From assembly GCA_003242675.1 (NCBI GenBank), contig QGVE01000075.1, forward strand, positions 1 through 12,853: DNA of 12,853 nucleotides, in the 5' to 3' direction. The notes below the pieces were generated by a model. That model ran no database searches and was not told the origin of the DNA. It was given only the letters and a program-made list of their open reading frames with translations. Each line of letters opens with the position of its first letter. The stretch's first letter is position 1. Made by a program: the position numbers and the translations under genes. This DNA is from Bacillota bacterium (lineage in GTDB: Bacteria > Bacillota_E > Symbiobacteriia > Symbiobacteriales > Symbiobacteriaceae). Positions 5,568 to 12,371 of the stretch are shown one piece after another.

Positions 5568-6998
5568 GTGATCGAAACCCTTTTCCGGCCGCGCGGCATC
5601 GCCGTCGCCGGCGCGTCCCGCTACCCGACGAAGCCCGGTCACCAGGTGCTGCACAACCTGCTGGCCGCGGGGTACCCCGGCCAGATCGCGCTGGTCCATC
5701 CGGAGGCCCAATCCATCCTCGGCGTTCCGGCGTACCCCGCGCTCGAACAGGTGCCCACCGTCGTGGAGATGCTGATTCTGGCCGCGCCGGCCGCGTCCAC
5801 CCCCGCCATGGCCGAGTCCATCGTCCGGCGGAAGCAGACCCGGGGCGACCTGGCCGTCGTCGTCAGCCTGGCCGGCGGCTTCGCCGAGTCCGCCACCGAT
5901 GAGGGGCGGCGGCACCAGGAGATGCTGGCGGCCGCCTGCCGGGAGGCGGGGGTCCGGCTGCTCGGGCCCAACTGCCTGGGCGTCATGGACGCCCGCAACC
6001 GGCTGGACACCACGTTCCTCACCGGGACCCGCCGAGAGCCCAGCGGCATCTCGCTCCTCTCCCAGTCCGGCTCCCTCATCGCCTGGGTGACGCGGGAGTG
6101 CCAGGCGCGCCCCCATCCCATCGGGCTGAACAAGTTCATCTCCGTCGGCAACATGGCCGACCTCTCCCTGCACGAACTGCTGGACTTCCTGGGCCGGGAT
6201 CCGTCCACCCGGGCCATCGGCCTCTACCTGGAGGCCCTGCCCGCCACCCGGCCGCTCCTGGAGGCCGCGCGGCGGGTCGCCCTCCGCAAGCCGGTGGTCG
6301 TGCTGAAGTCCGGCCGCACCCCCGCCGGGGCCCGGGCCGCCTACCGCCACACCGGCTCGGTCAGCGACGGCGCGCCCTTCGATGACGAGGTCGCCCGCCA
6401 GCACGGCCTGCTGCCCGTGGAGCGCGTGGACGAGTTCGTCACCACCCTGGCGACCTTCGACCGCCTGCCGCTGCCCCTGGGCAACCGGGTGGCCGTGCTG
6501 ACCAACTCGGGCGGCGCCGGGGTCTACGCCCTCGACGCCCTGGCGCGGCACGGCATCGCGCCGGCCAGGCTCAGCCCCCCGACCGCCGCGACCCTCCGGC
6601 GGATGCTGCCGCCGTTCGCCGTCGTCGGGGACCCCGAGGGCTACGTCGACTCCAGCGCCGGCGCCGGCCCCCGGCAGACGGCCCAGGCCATCGCGGCCCT
6701 GCTGCGGGACCCCGGGGTGGATGCGGTGGTCCAGCTCTTCGTGCCCATGCCGTTCAGCGGCGCCGAGGAGATGGCGCGGGACCTCCTGCAGCTCCTGCCC
6801 GGCATCCGCCGCAACAGCCTGCACAAGCCGCTCTTCCCGGTCCTCCTGGGCGGGGGCGAAGTGCTGCCCGCCCGGCGGCTGCTGGAGGAAAACGGCTTCA
6901 TGACCTTCGCCTCGCCCGAGGAGGCGGCCACTGCCCTGGACGCGATGCTCCGGTACGCCCAGGCCCGGCAGAGGCTCTCCCAGGCCCTGATGCGCTGA
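5568..6998 (+). CDS. ADP-forming acyl-CoA synthetase, alpha subunit (CoA-binding and ligase domains)
   Basis: This protein belongs to the NDP-forming acyl-CoA synthetase family, which converts acyl-CoA + ADP + phosphate to acid + ATP + CoA. It has an N-terminal CoA-binding Rossmann domain (RGIAVAGAS early, LLGPNCLGVMD in the middle of the protein), then two succinyl-CoA ligase-like domains. Numbered from the GTG at 5568, E222 in GLYLE and H261 in YRHTGS are 39 residues apart. This matches, as I recall, the spacing of the catalytic Glu218 and phosphorylated His257 in the Pyrococcus furiosus alpha subunit. The length of 476 aa fits an alpha subunit alone, and there is no ATP-grasp domain. The GTG is chosen because AAGGAGGG lies seven bases upstream; the frame is open to 5433, but that part overlaps the operator region. 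It appears to be a single-gene transcription unit with a CRP/FNR-type site upstream. No beta subunit is adjacent, so it must pair with one encoded elsewhere or act differently. Confidence 0.88.
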   Translation: MIETLFRPRGIAVAGASRYPTKPGHQVLHNLLAAGYPGQIALVHPEAQSILGVPAYPALEQVPTVVEMLILAAPAASTPAMAESIVRRKQTRGDLAVVVSLAGGFAESATDEGRRHQEMLAAACREAGVRLLGPNCLGVMDARNRLDTTFLTGTRREPSGISLLSQSGSLIAWVTRECQARPHPIGLNKFISVGNMADLSLHELLDFLGRDPSTRAIGLYLEALPATRPLLEAARRVALRKPVVVLKSGRTPAGARAAYRHTGSVSDGAPFDDEVARQHGLLPVERVDEFVTTLATFDRLPLPLGNRVAVLTNSGGAGVYALDALARHGIAPARLSPPTAATLRRMLPPFAVVGDPEGYVDSSAGAGPRQTAQAIAALLRDPGVDAVVQLFVPMPFSGAEEMARDLLQLLPGIRRNSLHKPLFPVLLGGGEVLPARRLLEENGFMTFASPEEAATALDAMLRYAQARQRLSQALMR

Positions 6999-7010
6999 AC
7001 ATACATGAAG

Positions 7011-7040
7011 AAGCCCCGCTGCCCACGGGCAGCGGGGTTT
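7011..7040 (+). terminator. rho-independent terminator of the acyl-CoA synthetase gene
   Basis: A GC-rich stem of about 10 bp (7014-7023 with 7028-7037) is extended by weaker A-T/G-T pairs and followed by TTTCG. It lies 15 nt after the stop codon. The gene on the other strand ends at 7051, so the hairpin may serve both directions. Confidence 0.75.
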
Positions 7041-7050
7041 CGCGTTGCCG

Positions 7051-7392
7051 CTAGTACCACCTCATGCGCCGGATCAGGCCGTCCCGGAACTGGAAGAGGA
7101 CGCACCGGCGCCGGCATTCGCCCTGCGCCTCGACCAGCACCTCGGCGGCGGCCATGTGCCCGTCCACGAGGATGTGCTCCACCCGGAAGGTCAGGTCCGG
7201 GCAGGTCTGCCACAGCCAGACCAGGTAGCTGTGCACGCCCTCCGGGCCCCTGGCCGCGCGCGCATCCAGCACCTCCGCATCGGCGGTCAGCAGGGGAGCC
7301 ACGTTCCCCGGGCAGTGGGAGTTGCACATCTGGAAGAACCGGGTCACGGCCTCCTCGACGCGCATGCGTTCCGTCATGACGCTCTGCGACAC
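7051..7392 (-). CDS. NTF2/SnoaL-like small protein of unknown function
   Basis: This 113-residue protein has the length and pattern of the NTF2-like (SnoaL-like, DUF4440-type) cone fold. It has an N-terminal helix (VEEAVTRFFQMCN), a short acidic turn (LLTADAEVLDA), a second helix (GPEGVHSYLVWLW) and then alternating beta strands ending in VLFQFRDGLIRRMRWY. Members range from enzymes that cyclise or hydrate small molecules to ligand-binding proteins, and nothing here fixes the substrate. Start: GTG at 7392, with AAAGGAGG eight bases upstream. It is a single gene, convergent with the acyl-CoA synthetase. It is separated from the upstream rarA by 108 bp holding a small ATGGC/GCCAT hairpin, a possible weak rarA terminator, and no clear promoter. 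Confidence 0.7.
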   Translation of the reverse strand: MSQSVMTERMRVEEAVTRFFQMCNSHCPGNVAPLLTADAEVLDARAARGPEGVHSYLVWLWQTCPDLTFRVEHILVDGHMAAAEVLVEAQGECRRRCVLFQFRDGLIRRMRWY

Positions 7393-7500
7393 GGGCGGAT
7401 CCTCCTTTCGCGGGCGGTGGCCAAAGCTGCGCCTGTTTTCAGCCTATCACAAATGGCCGCACAGCCATATCCGCCGTTGGTGCCATGGCCCGCGCGAAGC

Positions 7501-8817
7501 TCAGCGCCCGCGGCGCTCCCGCAGCATGCGGGCGAGCTCGGCCTCCCGGCCGTACTCCTTGGGCTCCCAGAACGGCCCGTCCACGCCCTCCGGCAGGTAG
7601 CGCTGCTCCACCCAGGCGCCCGGATAGTCGTGGGGGTACTTGTACCCCTTGCCGTAGCCCAGCCGCTCGTCCGAGCCGTAGCCGGTGTCCTTCAGATGGT
7701 TGGGCACCGGCGGCGTCTTCTCCTTGGCCACAACCTCCAGGGCCCGGTCGATGGCCAGGTAGGCGCTGTTGGACTTGGGCGCGCAGGCGAGGTAGACCAC
7801 CGCCTCGGCCAGGGGGATGCGCCCCTCCGGCATGCCGATGAAGGACACCGCATCGGCGGCCGCCTGGGCGATGACCAGCGCCTGCGGGTCCGCCAGGCCG
7901 ATGTCCTCCGCGGCCGAGATCACCAGCCGCCGGGCGATGAACCGCGGGTCCTCACCGGCGTAGAGCATGCGCGCCAGCCAGTAGAGCGCCGCGTCGGGAT
8001 CGGAGCCGCGGATGGACTTGATGAGCGCCGAGGCGACGTGGTAGTGCTCATCGCCGTCCTGGTCGTAGACCACCGCCCGCTTCAGCAAGGCCTCCTCGGC
8101 GGTCTCCAGCGTCACGAGCCGGCGCCCCTCCTCATCCGGCTGGGTGAGCAGCACCGCCAGCTCCAGGGCGTTGAGCGCGACCCGGGCGTCGCCGCTGGCC
8201 ATGCGCACCAGGTGGTCCATCGCCTCGGGCGTGACCGTCGCGTTGTAGTTGCCCAGCCCCCGCCCCGGCGTGCGCAGGGCCCGGTCCAGCAGGAGGCGGA
8301 TGTGCTCGTCGCTGAGGGGCTTCAGCTCGAAGATGCGGGTGCGGCTCACCAGCGGCGCGTTGACCGAGACCAGCGGGTTCTCGGTCGTCGCGCCCACCAG
8401 CGTGATCAGCCCCTCCTCCACGTGGGGCAGCAGGGCGTCCTGCTGGTCCTTGCGCCAGCGGTGGATCTCGTCGATGAAGACCACGGTCTTTTGCCCGTAC
8501 TGCCCCATGCGGGCGCGGGCCTCATCGACGATGCGCCGGATGTCCTGCACCCCCGAGGTCACGGCGTTCAGCTGCTCGAAGTGGGCCTTCACGTAGCTGG
8601 CCGCCAGCTTGGCCAGGGTCGTCTTGCCGGTGCCCGGCGGGCCGTAGAGGATGCAGGAGGGCAGGTAGCCCGCCTCCAGGGCCCGGCGCAGGAAGCGGCC
8701 GGGACCGACCAGGTGCTCCTGGCCCACGAACTCGTCCAGGGTCTGGGGGCGCATGCGGGCGGCCAGGGGCGCGCTCTGGGCGGCCTGCTGGGCCGCGGCC
8801 CACGAAAACAGGTCCAC
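7501..8817 (-). CDS. rarA: RarA/MgsA-type AAA+ ATPase, replication-associated recombination protein
   Basis: This is the clamp-loader-like ATPase that acts at stalled replication forks and interacts with single-strand binding protein. The 438-residue length is normal. The N-terminus (DLFSWAAAQQ, then LAARMRPQTLDEFVGQEHL) is typical. Walker A is GPPGTGKT (59-66), Walker B is FIDEIH (114-119), and sensor 1 lies in GATTEN (142-147). The C-terminal half carries the RarA tetramerisation region, including SAAEDIGLADPQAL, and the terminal YKYPHDYPGAWVEQRYLP. Start: GTG at 8817, preceded by GGGAGGTGG. It starts 15 nt after the RNA methyltransferase stop codon and is the last gene of the threonine aldolase-methyltransferase-rarA cluster. 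Confidence 0.95.
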   Translation of the reverse strand: MDLFSWAAAQQAAQSAPLAARMRPQTLDEFVGQEHLVGPGRFLRRALEAGYLPSCILYGPPGTGKTTLAKLAASYVKAHFEQLNAVTSGVQDIRRIVDEARARMGQYGQKTVVFIDEIHRWRKDQQDALLPHVEEGLITLVGATTENPLVSVNAPLVSRTRIFELKPLSDEHIRLLLDRALRTPGRGLGNYNATVTPEAMDHLVRMASGDARVALNALELAVLLTQPDEEGRRLVTLETAEEALLKRAVVYDQDGDEHYHVASALIKSIRGSDPDAALYWLARMLYAGEDPRFIARRLVISAAEDIGLADPQALVIAQAAADAVSFIGMPEGRIPLAEAVVYLACAPKSNSAYLAIDRALEVVAKEKTPPVPNHLKDTGYGSDERLGYGKGYKYPHDYPGAWVEQRYLPEGVDGPFWEPKEYGREAELARMLRERRGR

Positions 8818-8832
8818 GGGACCACCTCCCGT

Positions 8833-10002
8833 TCAGCCTTCCCCGCCCGTCCCGGGGACGCGCCGGCCGTGGTACGGCCCCTCGTACTGGTACAGGTGGC
8901 ACTCGATGCGGCCGTTGTAGAGCTTGCGCTTCCGGTCCGCCCGCCGGCCGAAGAGCCGCTCAAACCCCTTGTGCGGGGTGATGACGAAGACCGACCAGTC
9001 CCCAAGCCGCCGGGCCAGGCGGCCGATGTCCCGGTAGAGCGCCTCGACGGCCTCCCGCTCCCCCATCCGCTCCCCGTAGGGCGGGTTGGTGATCAGGTAG
9101 CCGTACGGCGCATACCGCCCGATCTCCTGCAGCGGCTTCCGCTCCAGCCGGACCGATCCGGAGACGCCCGCCGCCCGCAGGTGGTGCTGGGCCAGCTCCA
9201 GCGCGGCGGGGTCGATGTCGGACCCGCGGATGTCCAGCTTCCGGCCATGCTCGGCGAGGTCAAACCCCTCTTCCCGCGCCTCCTGCCACAGGCGGGCGGG
9301 GATGCACCCCCAGGCCTCCGCGTCGAAGGAGCGGTGCAGGCCCGGGGCGAGGTTGTGGCCGATCAGGGCCGCCTCGATGGGGATCGTGCCCGAGCCGCAG
9401 CACGGGTCCAGCAGGGGCCGGTCCGGGTGCCAGCGGGAGAGCAGCACCATCGCGGCCGCCAGGGTCTCCTTGATCGGGGCCTCGGTCACCAGCTTCCGGT
9501 AGCCCCGCTTGTGCAGCCCCGGCCCGGTGGTGTCGAGGGTGACGGTCGCCACGTCCTTCAGCAGCGAGACCTCGATCAGGTACCGGGCGCCGCTCTTGGG
9601 GAACCACTCCAGGGGGTACCGCTGCCGGAGCCGCTCCACCACCGCCTTCTCGGCCACGCTCTGGCAGGCGGGCACGCTGGAGAGCCGGGACTGGTGGGAG
9701 CGGCCGTTTACGATGAAGCGCCCGTCCGCGGGGATCCACTCCTCCCAGGGGATGGCCCGCACCCCCTGGAAGAGCTCTTCAAACGTGGTCGCCGGAAACG
9801 AGGCCAGCTCCACCAGCACCCGGTCGGCGGTGCGCAGCCAGAGGTTGGCCCGGCAGATCGCCCGCGGATCCCCCCGGAACCGGACCCGGCCGTTCTCCAC
9901 CCTCTGCTGGTCGTACCCCAGGCCCCGGAGCTCCCGGGCCACCACCGCCTCCAGGCCCATGGCGGCGGTGGCGATGAGCGTGAGTGTGCAGGTCTCGGAC
10001 AT
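8833..10002 (-). CDS. THUMP-domain class I SAM-dependent RNA methyltransferase (RlmL-N/YpsC family)
   Basis: The protein methylates RNA, most likely a guanine N2 of 23S rRNA as in the RlmL/YpsC group; the exact site is not fixed by sequence. The 389 residues comprise an N-terminal THUMP-type RNA-binding region (about 1-160), the family motif HKRGYRK (164-170), the SAM-binding motif DPCCGSGT (199-206) and the catalytic NPPYGER (306-312) of N2-guanine methyltransferases. The ATG at 10002 is chosen because conserved sequence begins there. The upstream in-frame extension would overlap the aldolase gene and is Arg/His/Pro-rich, as expected of an out-of-frame read. Only five bases separate it from the aldolase stop, and its binding site is weak, so translation is probably coupled to the aldolase. 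Confidence 0.92.
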   Translation of the reverse strand: MSETCTLTLIATAAMGLEAVVARELRGLGYDQQRVENGRVRFRGDPRAICRANLWLRTADRVLVELASFPATTFEELFQGVRAIPWEEWIPADGRFIVNGRSHQSRLSSVPACQSVAEKAVVERLRQRYPLEWFPKSGARYLIEVSLLKDVATVTLDTTGPGLHKRGYRKLVTEAPIKETLAAAMVLLSRWHPDRPLLDPCCGSGTIPIEAALIGHNLAPGLHRSFDAEAWGCIPARLWQEAREEGFDLAEHGRKLDIRGSDIDPAALELAQHHLRAAGVSGSVRLERKPLQEIGRYAPYGYLITNPPYGERMGEREAVEALYRDIGRLARRLGDWSVFVITPHKGFERLFGRRADRKRKLYNGRIECHLYQYEGPYHGRRVPGTGGEG

Positions 10003-10007
10003 GCGGC

Positions 10008-11048
10008 CTAGGGCCCCGCCTTCACCGTGCGGGCGATGGCGTCCAGGGCCAGCTCGATGTCGGCGGCGGTGACGTCCTTGTGGGTCACCAGCCGGATGCG
10101 GCGGGGACCGGTGTCGTTGCACAGCACCCCTTCCCGCCGCAGCGCCTCGACGAGCGCGCGGGCGGTCCAGCGCTCGTCGACGATGTCCACCATCACCATG
10201 TTGGTCTGCACGGTCTCCAGGTCCACCTTCAGCCCGGGGACCTCGGCCAGCCCCTCGGCCAGCCGGCGGGCGTTGGCGTGGTCCTCGGCCAGCCGGTCGA
10301 TCATCATCTCCAGGGCGACCAGCCCGGCGGCCGCCAGCACGCCGGCCTGGCGCATGCCGCCGCCCAGGAGCTTCCGGTACCGCCGGGCCTCGGCGATGAA
10401 CGCGCGGCTGCCCACCAGGAGCGAACCCACCGGCGCCGCGAGCCCCTTGGACAGGCAGAACATGACCGAGTCCACCGGGGCGACGAGCTCGGCCGCTGGC
10501 CGCCCCAGGGCGACGGCCGCGTTGAAGATGCGGGCGCCGTCCAGGTGCACCGGGATGCCGTGCCGGTGGGCGACCGCGGCGATCGCCGCCACGTTCTCCG
10601 GCGGGAGCACGCAGCCGCCGGAGCGGTTGTGGGTGTTCTCCAGGCAGATCAGCCCCGTGCGGGGGAAGTGGACGTTCTCCGCCCGGATGGCCGCCTCCAC
10701 CGCGGCCGGGTCCATCGCCCCGCGCACGCCGGGAATCGGCCTCACCTGGCAGTTCGCCAGCGCGGCGATGCCGCCGACCTCGTAGAGGTAGACGTGGCTC
10801 TCGGCCTCGACGATGACCTCCTGACCCCGCCGGGTGTGGGTGAGCACCGCCACCTGGTTGCCCTGGGTGCCGGTGGGGACGAACAGCGCGGCCTCCTTGC
10901 CCAGAAGCTCCGCCGCCCGCTCCTCCAGCCGGTTGACCGTCGGATCCTCGCCGTACACGTCGTCGCCGACTTCGGCCTCGTACATCGCCCGGCGCATCTC
11001 CGGCGTGGGCTTCGTCACGGTATCGCTTCGCAGATCAATTGCCCGCAT
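10008..11048 (-). CDS. ltaE: low-specificity L-threonine aldolase (PLP-dependent)
   Basis: The enzyme cleaves L-threonine or L-allo-threonine to glycine and acetaldehyde. The 346-residue protein has the family start [12 protein letters not shown], the cofactor-phosphate loop GTQGNQ (60-65), an aromatic-pocket H85, D170 in [11 protein letters not shown] (pyridine nitrogen) and the Schiff-base lysine K201 in [12 protein letters not shown]. Start: ATG at 11048; a TTG at 11069 is also in frame but has no binding site. The gene begins about 26 nt after the thioredoxin terminator and no obvious promoter lies between, so it may depend on terminator read-through or a promoter I cannot recognise. It heads the aldolase-methyltransferase-rarA cluster; there is no clear functional link among the three. 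Confidence 0.93.
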   Translation of the reverse strand: MRAIDLRSDTVTKPTPEMRRAMYEAEVGDDVYGEDPTVNRLEERAAELLGKEAALFVPTGTQGNQVAVLTHTRRGQEVIVEAESHVYLYEVGGIAALANCQVRPIPGVRGAMDPAAVEAAIRAENVHFPRTGLICLENTHNRSGGCVLPPENVAAIAAVAHRHGIPVHLDGARIFNAAVALGRPAAELVAPVDSVMFCLSKGLAAPVGSLLVGSRAFIAEARRYRKLLGGGMRQAGVLAAAGLVALEMMIDRLAEDHANARRLAEGLAEVPGLKVDLETVQTNMVMVDIVDERWTARALVEALRREGVLCNDTGPRRIRLVTHKDVTAADIELALDAIARTVKAGP

Positions 11049-11073
11049 GGTCCTCGCCCATCCCTTCAAGTGT

Positions 11074-11106
11074 TAAAACGAGCGACCCGCCAGGGGTCGC
11101 CCGCTC
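11074..11106 (-). terminator. rho-independent terminator after thioredoxin
   Basis: On the minus strand a stem of about 10 pairs (GCGACCC/GGGTCGC core, 11100-11094 with 11088-11082, extended by three pairs) with a 5-nt loop is followed by TTTT. It starts a few bases after the trxA stop codon. Confidence 0.8.
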
Positions 11107-11113
11107 TGCTTTG

Positions 11114-11452
11114 CTAGGCCTGGCCCAGGGCCTGGTCGATCTTGGCGGCCAGCTCCTTCTTGGGCTGGAAGCCGACGATGCGCTCCACCGGCTCGCCGTT
11201 CTTGAACAGGATCAGCGTCGGAATCGACATGACGCCGAACCGGGAGGCCAGCTCGGTGTTCTCGTCCACGTTGAGCTTACCCACCTTCACGCGGCCCTCG
11301 TAGTCCGCCGCGAGCTCTTCGACCACAGGCGCGATCATCCGGCACGGGCCGCACCAGGGAGCCCAGAAGTCCACCAGCACGGGCAGGGAGGACTGCTCCA
11401 CCTCCGCAGTCCAGTTGCTGGCAGACAGCGTCACCACCTTGTCGCCTGCCAC
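11114..11452 (-). CDS. trxA: thioredoxin
   Basis: This is a small cytoplasmic disulfide reductase that donates electrons to ribonucleotide reductase and other enzymes and is itself reduced by thioredoxin reductase. The 112-residue protein has the canonical active site WCGPC (33-37) in VDFWAPWCGPCRM, the cis-proline P78 in MSIPT, and the C-terminal region KNGEPVERIVGF. All features are those of a standard TrxA. Start: GTG at 11452, with AAAGGAGG nine bases upstream. It appears to be monocistronic, with a promoter at 11525-11496 and a terminator directly after the gene. Confidence 0.97.
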   Translation of the reverse strand: MAGDKVVTLSASNWTAEVEQSSLPVLVDFWAPWCGPCRMIAPVVEELAADYEGRVKVGKLNVDENTELASRFGVMSIPTLILFKNGEPVERIVGFQPKKELAAKIDQALGQA

Positions 11453-11495
11453 TCTCTGCTTCCTCCTTTGCGTTAGGACCTAACTGACAGCCCTT

Positions 11496-11525
11496 ATTCT
11501 AACCAATCGCAAAGCACCATGTAAA
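11496..11525 (-). promoter_or_regulatory. sigma-A-type promoter of trxA
   Basis: On the minus strand, TTTACA (11525-11520) and TAGAAT (11501-11496) are separated by 18 bp. Each matches the consensus at five of six positions. The start of transcription would fall near 11489, about 35 nt before the GTG. Confidence 0.6.
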
Positions 11526-11564
11526 GGCAAGGCTGCCCGGCTGGGTTCCCCTGGGAGCAGGAAC

Positions 11565-11592
11565 GGGCGACGTCCCTTCCGGAACGTCGCCC
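11565..11592 (-). terminator. terminator-like hairpin upstream of the trxA promoter
   Basis: A perfect 9-bp stem, GGGCGACGT/ACGTCGCCC (11565-11573 with 11584-11592), encloses a 10-nt loop. On the minus strand it is followed by GTTCCTGCTCCC, so the T-run is poor. No protein gene ends before it. It may end the transcript of the candidate structured RNA just upstream on the same strand. Confidence 0.4.
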
Positions 11593-11599
11593 TGTATTT

Positions 11600-11750
11600 A
11601 GCATACCCCACCATGCCGTGTGTCCGGTAGAACAATGAACCTGCTCTCCACAGGTGGGTGCCCGCTCCGATGCTTTCTGAGTCCCCTGACCACGGGTCAC
11701 GTGACCCGGGGGGGCGTTCAGGCCACACCGGAATAAAGGCTCCCTTTTCT
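11600..11750 (-). ncRNA. candidate structured RNA, possibly 6S-like
   Basis: No open reading frame here looks real, yet the minus strand folds into a long rod. The 5' arm (11731-11716) pairs with the 3' arm (11616-11633): CC/GG, GTGTG/CACAC, CC/GG and GAAC/GTTC with small bulges, about 13 pairs, and weaker pairs continue outward. Just before the 3' arm lies CACCCACCTG (11660-11651) and, after a 7-nt loop, CAGGTTCA, giving a 5-bp hairpin. From memory, 6S RNAs carry a similar CACC...GGTTCA hairpin on the 3' side of the central bubble, and a CCTGA-type element in the 5' arm, here CCTGAAC. A terminator-like hairpin follows at 11592-11565. 6S RNA binds sigma-A RNA polymerase as a promoter mimic. 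In B. subtilis one 6S gene lies near rarA; rarA is about 2.8 kb away here. Boundaries are approximate and the family assignment is tentative. Confidence 0.4.
11693..11708. repeat. 16-bp perfect palindrome CGGGTCAC-GTGACCCG
   Basis: An uninterrupted self-complementary 16-mer with CACGTG at its centre lies in the gene-free region upstream of trxA. As DNA it could be an operator for a dimeric regulator. As RNA it would form a 6-bp hairpin with an ACGT loop in the distal part of the candidate structured RNA. Confidence 0.6.
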
Positions 11751-11758
11751 TTCGGTGT
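11725..11758. repeat. imperfect inverted repeat with ACACCG/CGGTGT ends
   Basis: The 6-bp ends (11725-11730 with 11753-11758) continue inward through A-T/G-T pairs around one mismatch, about 14 pairs in all with a 4-nt loop. Neither strand shows a good T-run afterwards. It overlaps the 5' arm of the candidate structured RNA, so the two folds would compete. Confidence 0.4.
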
Positions 11759-11830
11759 TAGGTCATTTCGTACCGGCGATCACGCACATGGTCGGGAGTG
11801 CCCTTAGCTTGTGTGTCCTTTGCGCTTCTC

Positions 11831-11859
11831 ATGATAGCGCCCCGCCGGTGCGAACACAA
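11831..11859 (-). promoter_or_regulatory. possible promoter for the non-coding transcript upstream of trxA
   Basis: On the minus strand TTGTGT and TATCAT (11836-11831) are separated by 17 bp. The -10 matches five of six positions; the -35 matches only its TTG half. A transcript would start near 11824 and run toward the hairpin at 11592-11565. Confidence 0.3.
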
Positions 11860-11873
11860 GTCTTGACAACCGA

Positions 11874-11897
11874 AAACCCCGCTCGTGGGCGGGGTTT
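11874..11897 (-). terminator. rho-independent terminator of the small heat-shock-like gene
   Basis: A perfect 9-bp stem, AAACCCCGC/GCGGGGTTT, with a 6-nt loop is followed on the minus strand by TCGGTTGTC; the T-rich right arm supplies the U-tract. The stop codon at 11896-11898 lies partly inside the stem. Confidence 0.75.
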
Positions 11898-12234
11898 ACG
11901 CCTTCTGCAGCCGCACCTCCAGCTGGTCCGGCCCGCGCCACCGCACCGCCGCGGTGCCGGGCACGACCGGGCAGGGCAGCCGGAAGGTGCGCTGCAGCGC
12001 GCTCAGCGACGAGCTGGCCCGGAAGTAGCCCGGGGCCTCCACCCGCTCGGCGTGGGTCCGGTGCCCGGACACGGAGACCGTCGTGGGGCCGACCTGCACC
12101 CGGACGGACGCGGGATCCAGGCCGGCGGTGCAGAACCGGAGCGTGATGGAGTGCGCGTCCTCCTCCCACTGCGGGCCCACCGGCGGCAGCTCCCGGGCCG
12201 GGCCCCGCATCAGGTCCAGCAGTGCGCGATACAT
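11896..12234 (-). CDS. divergent Hsp20/alpha-crystallin-like small heat-shock protein
   Basis: This is a small protein of 112 aa whose central part fits the alpha-crystallin domain of ATP-independent chaperones. A first strand region (ITLRFCTAGLDPASVRVQV) is followed by TVSVSGHRT, then the hallmark FRLPCPVVPGTAAVRWRGPDQLEVRLQK, the counterpart of F-LP--V----A----G-L-V-LPK. The match is clear but divergent; the N-terminal arm is short and there is almost no C-terminal extension with an I-X-I motif. I prefer the ATG at 12234, six bases after GGGGGTG; a GTG at 12243 is also possible. It is a single gene with its own terminator, divergent from the DoxX-like gene across an AT-rich intergenic region. 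Confidence 0.72.
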   Translation of the reverse strand: MYRALLDLMRGPARELPPVGPQWEEDAHSITLRFCTAGLDPASVRVQVGPTTVSVSGHRTHAERVEAPGYFRASSSLSALQRTFRLPCPVVPGTAAVRWRGPDQLEVRLQKA

Positions 12235-12299
12235 GCCGTTCACCCCCGTCGGTTCATCCTATGCAGGAGGAGGTGCGCCGCCCAGCGGCAGCAGGAACT

Positions 12300-12371
12300 C
12301 CGGGTTTGTGTAAGGAAATATATTCATCTACTTTTATTTTGAGAAAGGCGAACTAATGGAGGAGGGTTTTC
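12300..12371. promoter_or_regulatory. AT-rich divergent promoter region of the hsp20-like and doxX-like genes
   Basis: In this GC-rich setting about 50 bp (12305-12354) are strongly AT-rich. On the minus strand TATATT (12322-12317) matches the -10 consensus at five positions, but no good -35 is seen. On the plus strand TTGTGT and TACTTT with 17-bp spacing is a weak candidate. The plus-strand leader ends in GGAGGAGGG five bases before the ATG at 12372, a very strong ribosome binding site. Confidence 0.4.

Noticed and set aside
5454..6824. A 456-codon minus-strand frame opposite the acyl-CoA synthetase
   Set aside because: Gly/Arg/Gln/Val-rich shadow of the plus-strand gene, without motifs.
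7045..10011. A 988-codon open frame on the plus strand, antisense to rarA and the RNA methyltransferase
   Set aside because: Same artefact: low-complexity composition and no domains, opposite to two full-length conserved proteins with good ribosome binding sites or coupling.
11565..11592. Signal recognition particle RNA, suggested by TTCCGGAAGG in the hairpin loop region
   Set aside because: The conserved GGAAGCAGC-type apical motif is absent and the hairpin is a simple 9-bp stem.
11636..11690. A 6S-like reading on the plus strand, prompted by the AGTCCCCTGA match to the 5' region of E. coli 6S RNA
   Set aside because: On the plus strand the order of the elements is reversed relative to 6S RNA. 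On the minus strand both the order and the pairing of the arms are more consistent.
11480..11728. An 82-codon minus-strand frame upstream of trxA
   Set aside because: No ribosome binding site, no recognisable motif, and it runs through the trxA promoter and several inverted repeats. The region is better read as non-coding.
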